A stretch of 64,000 nt of DNA. Source: Lachnospiraceae bacterium (GTDB taxonomy: Bacteria; Bacillota; Clostridia; Lachnospirales; Lachnospiraceae). How positions within the stretch are numbered: the first letter of the stretch is position 1; every line of letters begins with the position of its first letter. The notes under the pieces are model-generated. The model was not told the DNA's origin, did not search any database, and worked only from the letters and a program-made list of their open reading frames with translations. Below are positions 44,569-53,093 of the stretch, piece after piece. The translations under genes were made by a program, and so were the position numbers. The stretch is taken from NCBI GenBank assembly GCA_009777715.1, contig WRLH01000020.1, positions 1-64,000 of the forward strand. Direction: 5' to 3'.

Positions 44569-45488
44569 TTTATCCCTCCAGTATATTCCAATAAAGTAAG
44601 AATCAAAGCCATCCTGACATACACCCCATACTGGACTTGCCTAAAATAAGCTGCCCGGGGGTCTTCATCAATATCAACGGCAATTTCATTTACCCTGGGC
44701 AAGGGGTGAAGCACCAGCATATCCGCCTTGGCGTTACTCATTTTTGCTTTGTCAAGGATATAAAAATCTTTCAAGCGGACGTAATCCTCTTCATTAAAAA
44801 ACCGCTCTTTTTGGACTCTGGTCATGTACAAAAAATCAAGCTGGCTAATTACATCATCTAAGCGGATTACTTCTTCGAAAGGTATTTTTTTGTTTTTGAG
44901 GCTGTCGGTGATATAGTCGGGAACGCGGAGTTCTTCGGGAGAAATAAAAATAAATTTTATCCCCGCATATCGTTCCAAGGCGTGAATCAAAGAATGGACT
45001 GTCCGCCCAAATTTCAGATCGCCGCATAACCCGATCGTAAAATTGCCAAGCCGTCCCTTTAGTGAGCGGATTGTCAATAAATCCGTTAAAGTTTGGGTCG
45101 GGTGCTGGTGTCCGCCGTCTCCGGCATTGATAACCGGAATGGATGACTTTCCGGCGGCGACCATTGGAGCTCCTTCTTTGTGATGGCGCATGGCGCAGAT
45201 ATTGGCATAACAGGAAATCATCCGGATCGTGTCGGAAACAGATTCACCTTTGGAAGCGGAAGATGATCCGGCATCAGAAAAGCCAAGCACGCTCCCCCCC
45301 ATTCTAAGCATTGCGGATTCAAAGCTAAGGCGCGTCCGGGTGCTGGGTTCATAAAAGCAAGTTGCCAGTATTTTGCCCGCACAGGCATCCTGATACTTGT
45401 CCTGATTAACCTCAATGTCATTGGCCAAATCAAACAGATTTTCTAGCTCTTCCACCGAAAAATCGAGCGGACTCATCAAATGCCTCAT
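44562..45488 (-). CDS. pyrB: Aspartate carbamoyltransferase catalytic chain
   Basis: The 308-residue enzyme joins carbamoyl phosphate and aspartate, the first committed step of pyrimidine synthesis. Signature motifs are [16 protein letters not shown], the SASKGES loop and HPLPRVNEI. The ATG at 45488 was chosen because AGGGGG lies upstream and the conserved start ([10 protein letters not shown]) begins there. No PyrR-type attenuator is visible in the short leader. Confidence 0.95.
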   Translation of the reverse strand: MRHLMSPLDFSVEELENLFDLANDIEVNQDKYQDACAGKILATCFYEPSTRTRLSFESAMLRMGGSVLGFSDAGSSSASKGESVSDTIRMISCYANICAMRHHKEGAPMVAAGKSSIPVINAGDGGHQHPTQTLTDLLTIRSLKGRLGNFTIGLCGDLKFGRTVHSLIHALERYAGIKFIFISPEELRVPDYITDSLKNKKIPFEEVIRLDDVISQLDFLYMTRVQKERFFNEEDYVRLKDFYILDKAKMSNAKADMLVLHPLPRVNEIAVDIDEDPRAAYFRQVQYGVYVRMALILTLLEYTGGIKC

Positions 45489-45514
45489 TAAATAACCCCC
45501 TGTCATTTTACACA

Positions 45515-45543
45515 ATCATATCATGGTTTTAAGGGTAACTCAA
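45515..45543 (-). promoter_or_regulatory. Promoter of pyrBI
   Basis: TTGAGT, 17 bases and TATGAT on the minus strand, about 25 bases before the pyrB start. The short leader leaves no room for a long attenuator. Confidence 0.65.
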
Positions 45544-45568
45544 GCCTATAATTAATTGCCGAAAATGA

Positions 45569-45597
45569 TTGACGATTAATTATTATGCGCTTACAAT
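45569..45597 (+). promoter_or_regulatory. Promoter of the GH36 gene
   Basis: TTGACG, 17 bases and TACAAT on the plus strand, divergent from the pyrB promoter 26 bases away. Confidence 0.65.
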
Positions 45598-45639
45598 TCA
45601 TATATGGATATATCTGCTTAATGCCGAAAGGAAATCATC

Positions 45640-47826
45640 ATGCCAATAATTGTGAATGAGAAAGACAAAACTTTCACCTTGCAAACGAAGAACACCTCTT
45701 ACCAGCTAAAAGTTGACAGGCATGGGTTTCTTTTGCATTTATATTACGGAAGCAAGGTCGAGGACCAGAACCTTGATTATCTGGTCATCCCAGTTGACCG
45801 GGGCTTTTCCGGCAATCCTTATGAAGCAGGGGAAGACCGGGCTTATTCCCTTGACACTTTGCCGCTTGAATATCCAACCGATGGCGTTGGGGATTATCGC
45901 ATTAATGCGGTTTTGGTCTTAAGCGGCGGTGCAAATAAGGCGGTTGACCTGCGTTTCCATTCATTTAAGCAAAAGATGGGAAAGTATCAGCTTCCGGGGC
46001 AGCCCGCTCTTTATGATGAAACGGGGCAGGAGGCGGAAACGCTTGAGATTGTCTTAAAGGATTCTTTGCTAGGCTTAGAAGTGACATTATTATATGGCAT
46101 TTTTCCCGCTGACGATATCATAACACGTGCTATTTTATTTTGCAATGCCAGCAGTTTGGAACTTAATATTTGCCGGGCAAAGTCAGCAAGTCTTGACATT
46201 CCTTATGGCGAATGGGATTTCGTTCATTTTCACGGACGGCACAACATGGAGCGGATTTTTGAGCGGAACAGCTTGCCGCATGGCATAACGTCATTTGGCA
46301 GCAGGCGCGGCACAAGCAGCCACCAGCATAATCCATTCATCATTATCTGTGATAAAAAAACGACCGAATTTACTGGTATTTGTTATGGCATGAACCTAGT
46401 TTACAGCGGCAGTTTCAAAGCCGAGGCAGAGATTGACCAGACCGGGCTGTTAAGGCTTAATATGGGGATAAATGATGACGGTTTTAATTGGCGGCTTAAA
46501 CCCGGTGAAATTTTCATGACCCCGGAAGCAGTTTTGAGTTTTTCAAAAGAAGGATTTTCGAAATTATCCCATAATTACCATAATGTCTACCGGAACTGCC
46601 TATGCCGCGGCTCTTATAAACAATGCCGCCGCCCCATTGTCATCAATAACTGGGAAGCAACTTATTTTGATTTTGACAGCAAGAAATTGCTTGAAATAGC
46701 TAAAGAGGCCGCCTTGCTTGGAATTGATATGCTGGTGATGGATGATGGCTGGTTTGGAAAGAGAAGCAATGATAAAAGCAGCCTGGGCGATTGGGTTGTC
46801 AACGATGAAAAGCTTCCGGGCGGGCTTAAGCCGCTGGTTGATTCAATAGATGGCTTAGGCATGAAGTTTGGGATTTGGTTTGAGCCGGAGATGGTAAGCG
46901 AAGACAGCGATTTATGCCGCAACCATCCCGATTGGGTTTTGAAAGTGCCGGGACGCGAGCCTGTCCGCAGCCGCTCGCAATTAGTCCTTGATATATCGCG
47001 CGAAGACGTACGGGATTATTTGATTAAGAGTATCTCAAAAGTATTGGACAGCGCCAATATTGAATATGTAAAATGGGACATGAACCGCAGCATAAGTGAC
47101 TGGTTTTCTAATAAGCTTCCCGATGAGCAGCAGGGCGAGCTTATGCACCGGTATGTCCTTGGTTTATATAGCTTGCTGGAGCATTTTGTGCAAAAATATC
47201 CCCATATTTTATTTGAAGGCTGTAGCGGCGGCGGCGGCAGGTTTGACCCGGCGATGCTTTATTACCATCCGCTTATCTGGTGCAGTGATAATACTGACGC
47301 CATCGAGCGGCTGAAAATTCAATACGGCACGAGTTTTGCATACCCTGTCGCGGCGGTTTCATCCCATGTCTCGGCGGTGCCGAATCACCAGACTGGCCGC
47401 GTGACATCCCTAAAGACCCGCGCAGTTGTGGCAATGAGTGGAAATTTCGGATATGAGTTAAACCCGGCGCTGCTTTCGGAAGAAGAAAAAGAAGAAATCA
47501 AAACCCAGATTTGCTTATTTAAAAAGTACCATGACATTTTACATAACGGCCTTTATTATCGTTTGTCAGACCCTTTTAAAGAGCGGTTTTCCGCTTGGAT
47601 GATGGTGCTTGGGGACGGTTCGGAGGCTTTGCTTAATATTGTTGTGAATAATGCCGAAGCCAATCCAAAGCATTTATTTGTAAAGCTAAAAGGGCTTAAC
47701 GAAAATGATTGCTATTTTATTGATGATAAAAAATATACAGGTGCTTCATTAATGAATGCTGGGTTTGCCATTAAAAATGCTTGCGAAGATTATTTAAGTT
47801 TGCAGTTTTATCTAAAAAGGGAATAG
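45640..47826 (+). CDS. GH36 alpha-galactosidase
   Basis: The 728-residue enzyme has the beta-sandwich N-domain, the TIM barrel with MDDGWFGKRSND, the nucleophile Asp in YVKWDMNR and the acid/base Asp in WCSDNTDAIERL, and a C-terminal beta domain. It should release galactose from raffinose-type sugars or galactomannan fragments. There is no signal peptide. AAAGGAAATC precedes the ATG. It is a single gene with its own promoter between pyrB and a small membrane-protein gene. Confidence 0.93.
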   Translation: MPIIVNEKDKTFTLQTKNTSYQLKVDRHGFLLHLYYGSKVEDQNLDYLVIPVDRGFSGNPYEAGEDRAYSLDTLPLEYPTDGVGDYRINAVLVLSGGANKAVDLRFHSFKQKMGKYQLPGQPALYDETGQEAETLEIVLKDSLLGLEVTLLYGIFPADDIITRAILFCNASSLELNICRAKSASLDIPYGEWDFVHFHGRHNMERIFERNSLPHGITSFGSRRGTSSHQHNPFIIICDKKTTEFTGICYGMNLVYSGSFKAEAEIDQTGLLRLNMGINDDGFNWRLKPGEIFMTPEAVLSFSKEGFSKLSHNYHNVYRNCLCRGSYKQCRRPIVINNWEATYFDFDSKKLLEIAKEAALLGIDMLVMDDGWFGKRSNDKSSLGDWVVNDEKLPGGLKPLVDSIDGLGMKFGIWFEPEMVSEDSDLCRNHPDWVLKVPGREPVRSRSQLVLDISREDVRDYLIKSISKVLDSANIEYVKWDMNRSISDWFSNKLPDEQQGELMHRYVLGLYSLLEHFVQKYPHILFEGCSGGGGRFDPAMLYYHPLIWCSDNTDAIERLKIQYGTSFAYPVAAVSSHVSAVPNHQTGRVTSLKTRAVVAMSGNFGYELNPALLSEEEKEEIKTQICLFKKYHDILHNGLYYRLSDPFKERFSAWMMVLGDGSEALLNIVVNNAEANPKHLFVKLKGLNENDCYFIDDKKYTGASLMNAGFAIKNACEDYLSLQFYLKRE

Positions 47827-47890
47827 GCCTATCTGCTTCACCTTTCGTAAATTTGCAATTTGGGAAATGATTTAGTATAATATTTTTGCC

Positions 47891-48286
47891 TTAGCTTTTC
47901 CTTGTCAAAAGCCACTCGAAAAAAAGCCCGGCCAGAATCCAGTTGGGCAGGTAATCCAAGCGGACTATTTTTTTGATATGCCATTTTGAGCGGGCATAAT
48001 CCCAAGGGCAATTTTTGAACTTACATAAAAGGCTTCCGGTCAGGTATTCGCCGGACAAAATCAAAACCGCATAGGATAAGCCCCTTAAGACAATTGGCTT
48101 TCCTTTAAGCAACCCGAATAATGGCTTAAGAAGCACGGCACTTGCATAAATCGGAAACATCCAAAGTGACGTATGGCCGACTAGTTTCATTTCACGCCGT
48201 CTTAAAGAGTCAAGTGCTGTAAAACATATTTCCATGCACCACCCGGCGATGCCGCATTTAATGAAATCACGGATAAAATTTTTCAT
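47891..48286 (-). CDS. Putative ABC-transporter permease-type small membrane protein
   Basis: The 131-residue protein has about four hydrophobic segments and the motifs AGWCMEICFTALDS, FPIYASAV and CPWDYARSKWHIK, as in the family annotated as putative ABC transporter permease (CmpB-like). Its true function is unknown. The ATG at 48286 was chosen because the family start (MKNFIRDFIKCGIAGW) begins here; a longer start would overlap folC. Confidence 0.7.
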   Translation of the reverse strand: MKNFIRDFIKCGIAGWCMEICFTALDSLRRREMKLVGHTSLWMFPIYASAVLLKPLFGLLKGKPIVLRGLSYAVLILSGEYLTGSLLCKFKNCPWDYARSKWHIKKIVRLDYLPNWILAGLFFEWLLTRKS

Positions 48287-48372
48287 ATGGATAGTATGTT
48301 CACCTATGAAAATTGTATACAAAAAACCGTTGCCTGATAGCAACCTTTATAAGTAAAGTGAGCCATAAAAAA

Positions 48373-49686
48373 ATGAATTATAATGAAGCTTGTGAATATC
48401 TTAACCAAATAAGTAGCATAAATCCCGGCTTGGAAACGGTAAGAGAGTTAGCAAACCGTTTGGGAAATCCGCAGGAAAAACTAAAATTCGTCCATATTGC
48501 CGGGACAAATGGCAAAGGGTCAGTCCTTAATTTTATTTCCAGCGTCCTAAAAGCTGCGAATTACCGGACAGGCCGCTTTTTTTCGCCGTCACTTTCCAGT
48601 TACCATGAAAGATTCCAAATCAACAACCGGATTATCTCCAAAGCCAATTTTCTCAAGTACTTTGAGATAGTAAAAAACGCGGCTGACAGCATGGTTTCCG
48701 ATGGACTTAGGCAGCCGACCGCTTTTGAGATTGATACCGTTTTGGCATTTCTTTATTTTGCCGAGGAAAATTGCGATATTGTCGTGCTTGAAGCCGGAAT
48801 GGGCGGAAAGCTTGACGCAACAAACATTATCGAGAAGCCGCTGGTTGCGGTGATTACCCCGATTTCGCTAGACCATACTGACTATCTTGGTAAGACTTAT
48901 TCGGAAATCGCTTCCCACAAAGCCGGAATCATCAAGGAAAATGTGCCAGTGGTTTGTGGACAGCAGGAACAAGATAGTTATGATGTTATCCGGGAAAAAT
49001 GCCGGGAATGCGATTCAATTTTTTACTATTCCCCCATTAATTATGTAAAACATATTCACCGCGCGAAACCCGATCTTGATAACCTTACTTTCATGCAGTA
49101 TTTTAACCGCGAGAACTGGGATCAGCTTAAGGATTTGGAAATCGGATTCGCCGGCCTTCATCAAGTAGATAACGCAACGATTGCTTTGGATGCGCTTATT
49201 TTTCTTAGAAGGGGGGGATTTGAAATCAGCATGGATCAAATCCGTAAAGGCTTTAAAGAAGCTGTTTGGCCGGGCCGGTTTGAGATGATAAACAGAATAC
49301 CGCGCTTTATCGTTGATGGGGCCCACAATGCCGGGGCGGCAAAGAGGCTGGTTGAAACAATAAAGTTTTATTTCCCCACTAAACGGATTATTTTTATCAT
49401 GGGAATATTGCGGGACAAGGACTATCAGGGGATAATCGAAAATACTTACCAGATTGCCGAACATATTATTACGGTTACCCCGCCTGGCCCACGCGGAATG
49501 CCAAGTTATGAATTGGCAGTTGAAGTAGCGAAGTTGCATCCAAAGACAACAGCCGCCGACAGTATCGCCGAAGCTTGCGAGCTGGCAATCTTATTGGCAG
49601 AAAGAAAGGCAGCAATTGTAGCTTTTGGCAGTTTGACATTAGTGGACGCAATAAAAAAGGTTGTGGTTAAAAAGTTGAAAGAATGA
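48373..49686 (+). CDS. folC: Dihydrofolate synthase / folylpolyglutamate synthase
   Basis: The 437-residue Mur-ligase-family enzyme adds glutamate to dihydropteroate and folates. It has the P-loop HIAGTNGKGSV, the omega loop with SPSLSSYHERFQ, and DGAHNAGA. The ATG at 48373 begins the conserved MNYNEACEYL start; the ribosome-binding site is weak. It opens a folate cluster with folE, folP and folBK on the same strand. Confidence 0.94.
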   Translation: MNYNEACEYLNQISSINPGLETVRELANRLGNPQEKLKFVHIAGTNGKGSVLNFISSVLKAANYRTGRFFSPSLSSYHERFQINNRIISKANFLKYFEIVKNAADSMVSDGLRQPTAFEIDTVLAFLYFAEENCDIVVLEAGMGGKLDATNIIEKPLVAVITPISLDHTDYLGKTYSEIASHKAGIIKENVPVVCGQQEQDSYDVIREKCRECDSIFYYSPINYVKHIHRAKPDLDNLTFMQYFNRENWDQLKDLEIGFAGLHQVDNATIALDALIFLRRGGFEISMDQIRKGFKEAVWPGRFEMINRIPRFIVDGAHNAGAAKRLVETIKFYFPTKRIIFIMGILRDKDYQGIIENTYQIAEHIITVTPPGPRGMPSYELAVEVAKLHPKTTAADSIAEACELAILLAERKAAIVAFGSLTLVDAIKKVVVKKLKE

Positions 49687-49759
49687 AATTCTTTCAACTA
49701 GAGATTTGAGCTACGCTCAAAGTCTCCAGGCTTTGATAGGAGAATGAAATTCTTTCAAC
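49680..49759 (+). repeat. Short repeated stem between folC and folE
   Basis: GAATGAAATTCTTTCAAC occurs at about 49681-49698 and again at 49742-49759, each forming a GAAAGAAT-type stem. Between them TTTGAGC/GCTCAAA forms a second hairpin, and a relative of it (TTTGGGC/GCCCAAA) lies before the chemoreceptor gene near 55787. These look like dispersed small palindromes. Confidence 0.55.
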
Positions 49760-49785
49760 CTTTTGATAGGAGCGTGGATATAATA

Positions 49786-50349
49786 ATGGGAAAAATTGAC
49801 AAAAATAAAATTGAAGCGGCGATCGGGCTTTTGCTTGAGGGCATTGGCGAGGATAAAAACCGCCCCGGCCTTAAGGAAACACCAGCCCGCATTGCGCGAA
49901 TGTACGAAGAGATTTTTGCTGGCGTTTGCGAAAATTCCGAAAGCCATCTAGAGAAAACCTTTATCGTGGAAAACAATGAGATGATCGTCGAAAAAGACAT
50001 TGTTTTTTATTCAGTCTGCGAACATCATTTACTGCCTTTTTTTGGCAAGGCCCATGTTGCATATATTCCTGACGGAAAAGTAGTCGGCCTGTCAAAACTC
50101 GCACGGACGGTTGAGACATTTTGCCGCCGCCCGCAATTGCAAGAACAGCTTACCCATCAGATTGCCACGGCAATTATGCGCCATCTTGCGCCGAGGGGGG
50201 TAATGGTCGTGATTGAAGCCGAACATCTTTGCATGACAATGCGGGGGATCAAAAAACCGGGAAGCCAAACAATAACAACTGTTATTAAAGGGGCTTTTGC
50301 TGATGATGAGCGGCTTCAAAATACATTTTGGCGAATGGTTAAAATGTGA
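49786..50349 (+). CDS. folE: GTP cyclohydrolase I
   Basis: The 187-residue enzyme makes dihydroneopterin triphosphate from GTP, the first folate step. Zinc ligands are in [11 protein letters not shown] (Cys and His) and in [10 protein letters not shown]. The ATG at 49786 matches the usual start length. Confidence 0.96.
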   Translation: MGKIDKNKIEAAIGLLLEGIGEDKNRPGLKETPARIARMYEEIFAGVCENSESHLEKTFIVENNEMIVEKDIVFYSVCEHHLLPFFGKAHVAYIPDGKVVGLSKLARTVETFCRRPQLQEQLTHQIATAIMRHLAPRGVMVVIEAEHLCMTMRGIKKPGSQTITTVIKGAFADDERLQNTFWRMVKM

Positions 50350-50398
50350 AATGTAAGGGGTGTAAATGTGGAAATTAAAATTTCCACTTGGGGTGTAA

Positions 50399-51355
50399 AT
50401 GAAAATCGGTAATCGTGATTTTTTAGTTGGCAAGCATACATATATTATGGGAATCCTTAATGTCACTCCGGATTCTTTTTCTGACGGCGGCCTTTTTGTG
50501 GAAAAAGATGCCATCCTAAAAAGAGTTGACGAAATGATTCGTGAGGGCTGTGATATTATTGACGTCGGCGGCGAATCAACCCGCCCCGGCCATGAGAAAA
50601 TAAGTGATGAGGCCGAAATAAATAGAATAACACCTGTTATTGAATTGATAAAAAACTATTTTGACATCCCGATTTCCCTTGATACTTACAAGGCTAAGGT
50701 GGCAAAAGCCGGAATTGACGCCGGAATCGCAATGATAAATGATATCTGGGGATTAAAGCATGATCCGGAAATGAAAGCATTGATAGCAGAAGCGAAAATT
50801 CCTTGCTGTCTCATGCACAATCGTCATGCCGAAGAAAAATCAAATCATGATTTACTGTACCAGCAGGAAAACAAGCGTGAGCATCGACCGGAACGGTCGT
50901 GCGAGCATTTGTTTTCATCTGGTACAGTAACGATTGACCGCAGGTCAAGAGTTATTGTAGATTATAATAAAGAACTACACCAGCAGGAAAACCTTTACAA
51001 CGCCATCAAAACTGACTTGGCCGAATCGTTAAAGTTGGCGCAGCAAGCCGGAATCTTAAAAGACAATATTATCCTTGACCCCGGCATTGGCTTTGGCAAA
51101 ACTTATGAGGAAAACCTTTATGCCTTAAAATATCTTGCGGAACTAAAAACCTTAGGTTACCCTTGCCTGCTTGGGGCAAGCAGGAAATCGGTGATTGGGC
51201 TTACGCTTAATCTTCCGGTTACTGAACGCCTTGAAGGAACAATAATAACAACTGTTATGGCAGTAATGAGCGGTTATGCTTTTGTCCGTGTCCATGATAT
51301 CGAAGCAAACAGGCGGAGCATAAAAATGACGGAAGCTATCTTAAATAGGAGTTAG
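50399..51355 (+). CDS. folP: Dihydropteroate synthase with a 40-residue in-frame insertion
   Basis: The 318-residue enzyme condenses pterin pyrophosphate with p-aminobenzoate. Key motifs are GILNVTPDSFSDGG, GGESTRPG, ISLDTYKAKVA and ILDPGIGFGKT. It is longer than usual because of about 40 extra residues between PCCLMHNRH and the helix before ILDPG. They are encoded by a 120-bp insertion flanked by ACCAGCAGGAAAAC at 50859 and 50979 and containing a long palindrome. The insertion keeps the frame and has no stop, so the enzyme is probably functional with an extended surface loop. Confidence 0.92.
   Translation: MKIGNRDFLVGKHTYIMGILNVTPDSFSDGGLFVEKDAILKRVDEMIREGCDIIDVGGESTRPGHEKISDEAEINRITPVIELIKNYFDIPISLDTYKAKVAKAGIDAGIAMINDIWGLKHDPEMKALIAEAKIPCCLMHNRHAEEKSNHDLLYQQENKREHRPERSCEHLFSSGTVTIDRRSRVIVDYNKELHQQENLYNAIKTDLAESLKLAQQAGILKDNIILDPGIGFGKTYEENLYALKYLAELKTLGYPCLLGASRKSVIGLTLNLPVTERLEGTIITTVMAVMSGYAFVRVHDIEANRRSIKMTEAILNRS
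50855..50992 (+). repeat. Palindromic insertion inside folP
   Basis: The direct repeat ACCAGCAGGAAAAC stands at 50859-50872 and 50979-50992, 120 bases apart. From 50855 to about 50928 the sequence is an imperfect inverted repeat of about 34-base arms beginning CTGTACCAG and ending CTGGTACAG. The arrangement fits insertion of a small mobile palindrome with a target duplication of up to 14 bases. Confidence 0.75.
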
Positions 51356-51359
51356 ATAA

Positions 51360-52208
51360 TTGCCAAAGCACGATGAAATCCGGATTGAAAATTTGGAATG
51401 CTTTGCTTTCCATGGGGTCAAGCCTTTTGAAAATGAACTTGGCCAGTTTTTTTATGTCAGTACTGTCCTTTATACTGATATCCGGGACGCTGCCTTAGGT
51501 GATGATTTAGAGCTTACGGTAAATTATAGCACGGTGGCAAAATACATCAATGAATTAATGAAAAAAGAGACCTGCAAGCTGATTGAAACGGTGGCGGAAA
51601 AAATGGCGCGGAATATTTTACTAAAATTTCCCTTGGTAAAAAGCCTTGATTTGGAAATCCGGAAACCGAATGCCCCAATCGGGCTTAACTTTACTTCTGT
51701 ATCAGTAAAAATCAACAGAGGCTGGCATGAGGTTTATGTTGCGACAGGCTCGAACCTAGGCGAAAGCGAGAGTTTAATAAATAACGCCGTCACGAAAATA
51801 AGAAACCATCCCCATATCCGCGCCGTAAAAGCGTCTAAGCTGATAAACTCTCTTCCGTATGGCGTTAATAATCAACCGGATTTTAAAAATGGTGCAGTTA
51901 CTTTTTTGACCTTGCTTACTCCCTTTGAGCTGCTTAGTTTTTTGCAAGGTCTGGAAAAAGAAGCCGGGCGATGCCGTGATGGCAATGAAAATATCCGCTG
52001 GGGGGCGAGGACGCTTGATTTGGATATTTTGCTTTATGGCGATGAAGCAATCAATGAAGAAAATTTGGTGATTCCCCATCCTGATTTGCATAACCGTGAT
52101 TTCGTCTTGATACCTTTAATCAGTTTGAACCCACATTTATTACACCCCACGCTTAACCGTGGAATGAAGCAGCTGCTTTTAGAATTAACCGAAAATTATG
52201 TTAATTAG
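51360..52208 (+). CDS. folK: FolB-FolK fusion (dihydroneopterin aldolase / pterin pyrophosphokinase)
   Basis: The 282-residue protein joins two consecutive folate enzymes. Residues about 1-118 are FolB (ENLECFAFHGVKPFENELGQ; ETVAEKMARNIL), and about 122-282 are FolK (VATGSNLGE, NQPDFKNGAV, RWGARTLDLDILLYG, IPHPDLHNRDFVLIPL). Such fusions are common in Clostridia. It starts with TTG at 51360, eight bases after AGGAG. It overlaps a convergent gene by 8 bases. Confidence 0.93.
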   Translation: MPKHDEIRIENLECFAFHGVKPFENELGQFFYVSTVLYTDIRDAALGDDLELTVNYSTVAKYINELMKKETCKLIETVAEKMARNILLKFPLVKSLDLEIRKPNAPIGLNFTSVSVKINRGWHEVYVATGSNLGESESLINNAVTKIRNHPHIRAVKASKLINSLPYGVNNQPDFKNGAVTFLTLLTPFELLSFLQGLEKEAGRCRDGNENIRWGARTLDLDILLYGDEAINEENLVIPHPDLHNRDFVLIPLISLNPHLLHPTLNRGMKQLLLELTENYVN

Positions 52209-52500
52209 CCGGGGTAAAACGGCCGTCAAATTTGTTGCCCCCGCAAACATGGCGGTCATCACTTTCTTCGACAATGATGTAATCGCCTTCATTAATGAAA
52301 ATCAGGCCGCGTTTGGTGGAAATAAAGGGGCAAACGATATGTCCTTCGACATCGTCCTTTTGGATTTTGACCAGATTATCAGTATTAATCCAGCCATTGG
52401 TAACGATTTTGGATAAAGATTGGAAGCCGTCTTCCATTCCTTTGCCAAGTTCATACTTTTCCGCGACAACCTCAAGCGCAGTACGAGTGTATTTTTTCAT
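52201..52500 (-). CDS. Small protein of unknown function, phage-like fold
   Basis: The 99-residue protein has a small beta-rich core with VCPFISTKRGLIFINEGDY and IIVEESDDRHVC. The 'EGDYI' pattern occurs in small phage-related proteins that are poorly characterised. The N-terminus (MKKYTRTALEVVAEKYELGKGME) is helical. GGAAAGG precedes the start. It is convergent with folBK. Confidence 0.5.
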   Translation of the reverse strand: MKKYTRTALEVVAEKYELGKGMEDGFQSLSKIVTNGWINTDNLVKIQKDDVEGHIVCPFISTKRGLIFINEGDYIIVEESDDRHVCGGNKFDGRFTPAN

Positions 52501-52591
52501 TCTGCTTTTCCTTTCTTGCTGGTGGGTGCATCTGATTTAATTATACTTTATTATGTAAAAATGTGCAAATAAATATTGTATATCAATAAAA

Positions 52592-52781
52592 AATGAGTTA
52601 AGATAGAATTATAAGCTTATATCCGCGAAGACGAGAGCTGTCGATTCATCGTCCGACCCGCTCTCGCTCCGAGAGAAATGTTGCGTTACATAAATTCGCA
52701 AAAGACGCGAATTAAGTAACGACATTTCTCAAGGGTCGTACTTTTGAATCGCACTCTCGTCTTCGCGGATATTAACTCATT
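52592..52781. repeat. Long imperfect palindrome (MITE-like), about 190 bp
   Basis: ATATCCGCGAAGACGAGAG at 52619-52637 pairs perfectly with 52754-52772. Inner arms also match (GAGAAATGTTGCGTTAC with GTAACGACATTTCTC; ATTCGC with GCGAAT), and outer AATGAGTTA (52592) pairs with TAACTCATT (52773-52781). No gene is inside. It resembles a miniature inverted-repeat element or a large stem-loop RNA. The rest of the 52501-52829 gap shows nothing else. Confidence 0.75.
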
Positions 52782-52829
52782 GCGAGAGGAACTGGGAAAG
52801 AGCGTGGCAATCCACCGATTGGGTAGAAG

Positions 52830-53093
52830 ATGAAAAAGTTACGAAATTTTAACGAAGAATGGGTCCGCAGTTATCTTGATCGTAATATATCATCATTTGA
52901 TGTTTGCGAATGCGAGGACTGCCGCCTTGATATCATGGCGTTAGCCCTTAATAAATTGCCGCCGCAATATGTCGTGACCGAAAAAGGGGCTATTTTTGCT
53001 TCGGTAAACGAAATGTCACACCAGCGCATGGTTGATTTGGCGACGGCAATAACCGAAGCAATAATGGTTGTCAAAAATAGGCCAAGCCATTAA
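52830..53093 (+). CDS. ComFB-like late competence protein
   Basis: The 87-residue protein matches the ComFB family: FDVCECEDCRLDIMALALNKLPPQYVV, with two cysteines that may bind zinc. ComFB-like proteins occur beside competence or c-di-GMP/c-di-AMP signalling genes; the exact role is unclear. Its stop overlaps the convergent AGCS symporter gene by 4 bases. Confidence 0.85.
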   Translation: MKKLRNFNEEWVRSYLDRNISSFDVCECEDCRLDIMALALNKLPPQYVVTEKGAIFASVNEMSHQRMVDLATAITEAIMVVKNRPSH

